NCBI GenBank assembly: GCA_963281255.1
Contig: OY725488.1
Span: 2,734,285-2,798,284 of the forward strand
Source of the DNA: Aphrocallistes beatrix
Taxonomy: Eukaryota > Porifera > Hexactinellida > Sceptrulophora > Aphrocallistidae
Direction: 5' to 3'
DNA length: 64,000 bases
Positions 58,004 to 64,000 of the stretch are shown in pieces. The position numbers were made by a program, and so were the translations under genes. Within the stretch, counting starts at the first letter, position 1. Each line of letters begins with the position of its first letter. A model generated the notes under the pieces. The model was not told the origin of the DNA. It did not search any database and saw only the letters and a list, made by a program, of their open reading frames with translations.

Positions 58004-60099
58004 ATGAATAACAAAGAAGCTTATGAGTTTCTATCCTCACGTAAGTCTGTCAGAGATGCAACAATCATATTAATGGATAGTCAGCAACTAGATGATGAAC
58101 ATTTTAGTAATATCCCGTACAAATTCGTTGAGTTAAAGAATGACAGAGAAAAATTTCGTAAAAGAAACGACCTAAATACATGGGATGAGATGATATTCTT
58201 TGACCATTCAACATCAGCAGAGAAGAGATGGTTATCATCTGAAGGTGATATTTGTACTGCTGATCATGTTATTTCAAAAGGGATCAGGAAACCACTCCTC
58301 GAATTAATGATTAAAGGACAAAGGTTATGCCTGGCATCTCTTTTAGCTCTGATTAAAAGCATAGCAGCTAGTGAAAACGTGGACAGCAAAACGATAGCAG
58401 CTATGGCTCTGCAATTTACCTCATCTTCTTCAGGAGATTATTCCACCAGTTCCTTCTGTCAGGAAATAGTCAGCAATGGCACATTTCAAGGCAATATAAA
58501 GAAACACATCTCAATCGATAAGTCTACGTTTCTCCTAGGGCAACTGGAAATAGGTAAGCGAAAGTACATTGAATTGAAGAGACTTTGTAAGTCAGACAAT
58601 ATAATCTTCCCTAAATACGAGGAAATTTCCCAGTATCGCGTAGATATTACTCTAGCGAAGGAATTCATTTTTATTCGCAATGTGTCTGAAGCGCCAATAG
58701 GAGTAGGGTTATCGTATATCTCTGTCATCAAACAGACAATTTCCAGACTACTTGAATCACTTCCCACAGATTCTGAATTTGAATTTCCGTTGACATTTTC
58801 TGGAACAGATGGTTTGGATGGATCTGGCTCTCATCAAGTTTATAATCAGGTTCAGGAATCACCAGATATTGTTTGATTTCATCCTCTTTGCTTTTAAACC
58901 TCTCGCTATCCACGACAGCGCACAAAAACTTATCTGCGATAACGAAAGTCCCAATTCACAATTTCAAATTCACCCAGTCACTTTCCTAGCTGCCAAAGAA
59001 AATAGCGAGAATATACGCCATCTTATGGATACTTACATCAATCCTATGTAGCAGATATGCAAGAAAATGGGATACTGCTCTCGCAAGGCCTTGTAAAGAT
59101 CAAATTGCTCAGGACCATGTTCGATGGAAAAATGGCAGGAATTCTGTCTGGAGCCGGTGGTGCTCACTGCCAACTTTGTACTGCGACCTTCGAACAATTG
59201 CATGATGTCGAACTTATACGAGATGGCTATCCTATTAACCGTTCAATAACAGCAGCTAAAGAACTGTTTCAAAGTGTCAACGAAGAAGAATTTCTATCTC
59301 TTGTTCCAATGACCGTTTTGGATTGACACATCAACCTATTTCTGACATCGATATAATTTGCTCTTCTCCACTACATTCATACACGTGCATCTTTAGATGG
59401 TTTATGACCCTCGTTTATCATCTGCAATCAGGAGCAAGGAAGTGGTCACCATCATCTCGAGGCATAAAAAACGCAATGAAGTTTGTTTCAGGCTTATTGA
59501 TGGAGAAGACCGGTATGAAGATTGATCAACCCAGCAGTGATGGTGGGACTACATCAACTGGTAATATTGCTCGAAATTGCTTCCTGGACAAAAACCAATT
59601 TCTTTACTGGGTTTGTTCTTTAATACCAACAGAATACCATGAGGTTTTAAAGGTCATCCACACTAACCTTTCAGTACTTTTGCGTATTTACAACAGCGAC
59701 AGAGAGATAAACACTGAAAGACTGGATATTCTTTGCAAGGACACATACGAATACATAGTAATCAGGTTCCCTTGGGTAAACATCACTCCAAGCTTGCATA
59801 AACTACTCGCCCATTCTTCAGAACTCATTAGAACTTGTAACAATAGCCATGGACTGAAAGACTTCTCTGAAGAAGCAGTAAAAGTTTCAAACAAACTTAT
59901 TATAAGGTATCGCGGACATCTTGCCAGAAAAATGTCATTTTCTCTCAATACACGAGATATCTTTTTACGACTGATGTGTAATAGCGATCCTGTCCTCAAT
60001 ACATATAGAACATCTACGAAACCTAACAAGGAAAACAAATCTTCCGAACCTCCCGACCAAGAGATTCTATTAACGCATTTAATCATAGGTACTAATTGA
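58004..60099 (+). pseudogene. RAG1-like (RAG1/Transib superfamily) transposase
   Basis: RAG1 and Transib proteins are DDE transposases cutting at CAC-heptamer ends. Four blocks follow in order: 58004-58876, 58870-59051, 59057-59326 and 59323-60099. They total nearly 690 residues, close to Transib length. The first catalytic Asp fits FSGTDGLDGSGSHQVYNQ (58808), the second RTMFDGKMAGILSGAGG plus HCQLC (59123). Further shared features are LRIYNSDREIN and PSLHKLLAHSSELIRTC, then FSEEAVKVSNKLIIRYRG. In that last motif the catalytic Glu position is Lys (AAA at 59881-59883). Frameshifts near 58865, 59050 and 59307 also break it. No RAG2-like (Kelch) sequence is seen. There is no RING or nonamer-binding domain resembling vertebrate RAG1's N-terminus. 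Confidence 0.9.
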
Positions 60100-60191
60100 A
60101 ATAAATGAGAAATTTACTATTAAATAAGAGAGGGGTCATTGTATTTCAATTAAGATACCATTCGAATGTGGGTATGTTAAATATGTGTCTA

Positions 60192-61575
60192 CATAGCCTA
60201 CTGTATATAAGGCCTCACAGTAACTTGCGGATTTGGGACTAGGGATGCGGAGGAAGAATGTTGAACTAATACATGAGCTGCCTTAAATCATTTACAAATT
60301 ACAATAGAGCTTAGGAATGTATTATCAGAATATATAAATATGGTGTCAAAGTACCCATATCCGTTGTTAAAAATTTGATTAGTCACCATATGGTTGCGCA
60401 ATAGGATATATTTGTGACAAATTTGGTGATTTTCAGAGGCCGTTTAGGGGCACTTCTAAGTGTTTTTATTGAAAGATTTTTCGCATAGAACTGAGATGTG
60501 AATAGGTTAATACGAAAAATTTGGAATTTTTTCATGGAATGTTGGTACATTCCATTTTTGCTATGGAAACGTGTTTTGGTCAGTTGGCGTTTTATCTTGA
60601 AAACTGCAATGGCTACACATTCAAATGTACAGTAGAACGTCAGTTATCCGAACTTCAGTTATCCGAACACTTCAGTTATCCGAACCCCTTGGTTGACCAA
60701 ACTAAAATATAATAAATGTATAAATGATGCATCCTGAGTTGATAATTGAAATTATTACACTTTCATCATTTTATATACTATTGATGATACCTACATAAGC
60801 TAATAAGTTTTTTATCCATATTCATCATTATGATTACTTAGTACTACTGACCAACTTTTCTATATAATCACATAACAACTTCAGTTATCCGAACCCCCGC
60901 GGTCCCAACCCGTTCGGATAACTGACGTCCTACTGTAATTCCATTTGATAGCGAATATACTACTTCCTATTAAGTGATGATATAATTTCGACCTCTAAAT
61001 TCAATAGTTTATGAGATATTCGATAAATTATCAAATGTGACCAATACATTATCGAATATCTCATAAACTATTGAATTTAGAGGTCGAAATTATATTATCA
61101 CTTAATAGGAAGTAGTATATTTGCTATCAAATGGAATTACATTTGAATGTGTAGCCATTGCAGTTTTCAAGATATAACGCCAACTGACCAAAACACGTTT
61201 CCATAGCAAAAATGGAATGTACCAACATTCCATGAAAAAATTCCAAATTTTTCGTATTAACCCATTCACATCTCAGTTCTATGCGAAAGATTGTGCAATA
61301 AAAACACTTATAAGTGCCCCTAAACGGCCTCTGAAAATCACCAAATTTGTCACAAATATAACCTATTGCGCAACCATATGGTGACTAATCACATTTTTAA
61401 CAACGGATATGGGTACTTTGACACCATATTTATATATGCTGATAATACATTCCTAAGCTCTATTGTGCTTTGTAAATGATTTAAGGCAGCTCATGTATTA
61501 GTTCAACGGTCTTCCTCCACATTCCTAGTCCCAAATCCGCAAGTTACTGTGAGACCTTATATACAGTAGGCTACG
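60192..61575. mobile_element. Foldback element, family B, complete, 7-bp target duplication
   Basis: Left CATAGCCTACTGTATATAAG and right inverse CGTAGCCTACTGTATATAAG, with inverted arms of about 530 bp meeting near 61040. GTGTCTA (60185-60191) and GTGTCTG (61576-61582) flank it. It lies in the 3' part of RAG1-like copy 1 and holds a pogo-type MITE. Confidence 0.85.
60630..60935. mobile_element. Pogo-type MITE (306 bp), TA flanks
   Basis: CAGTAGAACGTCAGTTATCC and (inverse) CAGTAGGACGTCAGTTATCC, flanked by TA. CAGTTATCCGAAC is repeated four times near the ends. Inserted in the left arm of the family B foldback only, so it post-dates the foldback. Confidence 0.9.
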
Positions 61576-61810
61576 GTGTCTGTTATTCATAATAAAATGC
61601 TTCTATTGCTTCTAGTGACTCAATTTTAAAGCTTAAAATATAATTTCTGATTATGACGTCATAACTTTTTAATGAGAAGACCTAGATAATTTTTTTCTGC
61701 AGAAATCGTTTTCTTGGTGTTGATATCCTATAGGCTAATAATACATTATGTATCTCTATTTTGCATAGTTTTCCTACTTCAATTTCACCCCCCAAAAAAT
61801 GCCCACTGTG

Positions 61811-62089
61811 TTTTTTGGGGGGGGGGTGGGTGGGGCGATTATTCGAGGGCCGGCAACTATTCGAGTATATACGGTCATTCAAATATAAATCAATTCAGAT
61901 AACTCGGATCAATTATAATCAATTCGAATCAATTCATATATACATGTATTCAATGAAATTATAATGGTTGATAAATAAATGTATGTATTATATTACGTGT
62001 AATACATGTATAAATACAGTAGTAACACAAAAAGTAGTGAATATAATTGTTACTTCTAAACTCTAAGATACAGTGGCCTGATAGAAACT
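61811..62089. other. No gene seen
   Basis: A G-rich run (61817-61836) then AT-rich sequence. Confidence 0.4.
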
Positions 62090-64000
62090 AAAGAGAAATA
62101 TGTTTCTTCTTCATCAATCGATGTTTAGGGTAACCAGTAATTCAATCGTTTCTCCACTCAACATAGCCTATAAGGTGTACAAATGCGTGTTGCAATGCCA
62201 AAAAGTCGCTCGTTTCTGCAATAGACGGAGTTGGGATTAAGTAGATCTGAGACAATTTGAATAAGATAGGAATCTGTTTGCCATTTGCACTCCACCAAAC
62301 TTGGAGATCAATATCGATATCATTACTAACTTACTTCTCTAAACTATTAAAAGAATATAGTTCCTCTTCGATTAAGTCCATTTGTGGAGAAGAATCTTTC
62401 ATCTTTGTGAACAAACTTTTACGACATCTAGATGGCGAGGAAATTTGAGGAAATTGGAGTGGTTGGAATCCTTCGATCCATTTCAACGATCACCTTCATA
62501 CACTTCTTCAGTTGTTCAAGATATTGAGGGTGTTCCAATGCTTTAACGGAAAATCTGGGATCAAGACAGTTTAGCAATAATTAGAAATTTATCATCGTGA
62601 ATGGCTGAAAATCGTTTTTTAAGTATAAATATAAGTGCTTTTGCTGATGAATTCTGATCTTGGTCAATATCTGCTAATTGCTTATACACCATTTCTAGAG
62701 CCGGGAGTACCATCCCACTAGTACCTAAATAGTGCTAAAATTCTTTAGTAATTAAACGGATAGGTTCTAATACTTCGTGCAAATCTTGTAATATTATGAT
62801 TTCTGATCGTTTTGGTGGTTTACATTTCATAGGAGGTAACAGTTTTAGAAGTCTTTTTCTGCCTCTAAAAACGACTCAATCATTACGTATATTGAGTCCC
62901 ATCGTGTCTGATTATTTAAAGAGAGTGAAAAGTTGTTTTCTTAAAATATTTCAGCACATCGTGAAGATTTTTTGCAACTACTAATATACTTCTTCGTCAC
63001 ATGTATCAGCTGTGTTATGTTATTATGAGATTCAGGAGGATTTGATAGGTAATCTTGGACTGCGAGTTGAATTAAGTGACAAACACACCTTCCCCCCCAT
63101 ATTGGTAGTAATTCTTTCACCCGTATTTTGTCGATTAATTCATTTTTCTCAATTCTTTGTCGGAAATTGTCGGAAATATCCGTTATTGCAGTTTCGATAA
63201 TGCTGTTTGGTATGTCATAAATTTCTGCATCAACATCGATAAAATTTTCAAAATCCTCATCAATTATTATCCCAGTTGACTGCTCATATTCATTCACAAT
63301 TTCATCAACAGAAAGATCGTCATGGTGATTAACATAATCTTTCAAAGAAATTCTCAAAGCTTTAGCCATATTTGCTGCATTATCAGATCCGATTCTGATG
63401 ATTTTGTTCAAAATATCCCATTCTTTGGCGATAGCTATAATAAACTCAGCAATATTCCGTTTTGTATGACTACCTTTAAATATCTTGATACCTAATAATT
63501 CTGCATTCAGTTTTGCATTAGTACTCAAAAAATTCACTATCACACCTAACATACTTAGCAATCTCCGGCTCGACCAGCCATCTATAGTTAGGGATACGAA
63601 CTCACATTGATCAAGTTTCTCATGCAGTTCCTTTTGGCTATCCTCCAACATAGGTTTAAGAATGGAGTTTTTCAGTTTACGCCTATAAGGAGCCCTATAT
63701 TTAGGATTTAACCCTTGCAAAAAGCTCGAAATTCATCACCCTCTACCAACCTCAGGGGGACCTCAGAAAAAACTATGAAGTTGCCCAACAATGTATCTAG
63801 GTGAGTTTGTGTTTCCTTATTAAGTTTATCAAATGAAATATCCCCCTTAACCACTGATGAGAGTTTAGGTTGTGATATTTTTTCTCTTGTTTCCATTCAT
63901 CATATTTTGCTTTTCACCCCTTTGATTTTTCAGCATTAAAATGGCGAATGAGGTTAGATAATGAACGCTGATCAGCGGCCATTCCAGTCCAACCACATTG
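62090..64000 (-). pseudogene. BED-finger hAT transposase, truncated by the window end
   Basis: Reading leftward from the window end: a BED-type zinc-finger tail (CGWTGMAADQRSLSNLIRHF), the ORF 63896-63708, then 63720-62941. The last contains SLTIDGWSSRRLLSMLGVI with the first catalytic Asp, IIRIGSDNAANMAKALRIS with the second, and GGRCVCHLIQLAVQDYL, all typical of ZBED/hAT transposases. Past a frameshift near 62940, NNQTRWDSIYVMIESFLEAE continues. DLQVWWSANGKQIPILFKLS near 62310-62250 is the dimerisation region. Many stops follow 62900. A CAGTGGCCTG near 62071 may be the left terminus. Confidence 0.85.

Larger units (their letters stand above)
57436..61810 (+). mobile_element. RAG1/Transib-like transposon, copy 1 (4.4 kb with nested insertion)
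   Basis: Starts CACAGTGGGCTTTTTGCTGG and ends (inverse) CACAGTGGGCATTTTTTGGG. Both ends then share GGTGAAATT, 19 bases after the heptamer on the left and 14 on the right. Flanking pentamers TTTTG and TTTTT differ by one base. The plus strand holds one long RAG1-like gene. Without the 1.4-kb foldback at 60192-61575 it would be about 3 kb, typical for Transib. Confidence 0.88.

Overview
The window is AT-rich eukaryotic DNA, almost certainly from an invertebrate animal. Its genes have GT-AG introns, and it carries animal-type transposons: mariner, Tc1/pogo-like, hAT, Mutator-like, P-element-like, Helitron, Ginger1 and RAG1/Transib-like elements, plus a CR1/L2 LINE. I see no bacterial operons, rRNA or CRISPR. 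The phylum cannot be settled from sequence alone. Almost everything recognisable is a mobile element or its debris, often nested. Host-like coding sequence is limited to a few exon candidates (near 1-335, 9786-10030, 38041-38347) and a RING-finger exon broken by a hAT insertion (34822-36425).

Layout. 1-2 kb: purine-rich ORF and a 36-bp minisatellite. 2.1-8.3 kb: ORF-bearing Helitron on the minus strand (Rep, helicase, OTU protease) whose 5' terminus at 8261 matches about ten short non-autonomous Helitrons across the window. 11-14.6 kb: nested foldback and TIR elements. 14.8-19 kb: LINE, SINE-like and hAT remnants, the last split by a hAT-type element with a perfect 8-bp target duplication. 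21-24 kb: ORF with a 2A-like motif, a Helitron and an integrase tail. 26-30 kb: AT-rich TIR repeat interrupted by a 280-bp GC-rich MITE (9-bp duplication) and by a decayed RAG1-like element with CACAGTG ends and a perfect 5-bp duplication. 32-37 kb: Mutator-like remnant, RING exon with hAT insertion, MITEs. 39-43 kb: foldback elements and a DUF4371-type hAT gene. 43.46-51.28 kb: 7.8-kb Ginger1-like element encoding an eleven-exon integrase-OTU transposase, with a foldback element and a mariner nested in its right end. 51.9-53.9 kb: TIR-bounded element carrying Gypsy-type CCHC, protease and RT sequence. 54.2-56.8 kb: Tc1-like element with a Helitron inside it. 57.4-61.8 kb: second, larger RAG1-like transposon, invaded by a foldback element that itself holds a pogo-type MITE. 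62-64 kb: BED/hAT transposase running off the window end.

How the parts relate. Three autonomous-type elements appear to have matching short relatives here. The Helitron at 2.1-8.3 kb shares its 5' end with the short 'A' repeats. The Ginger1-like element shares the terminal CATAGCCTAC motif with foldback families B, C and D, which have 7-bp target duplications. The two RAG1-like copies share the CACAGTG heptamer but differ inside their ends. All transposase genes seen carry frameshifts, stops or deletions, so these copies look inactive.
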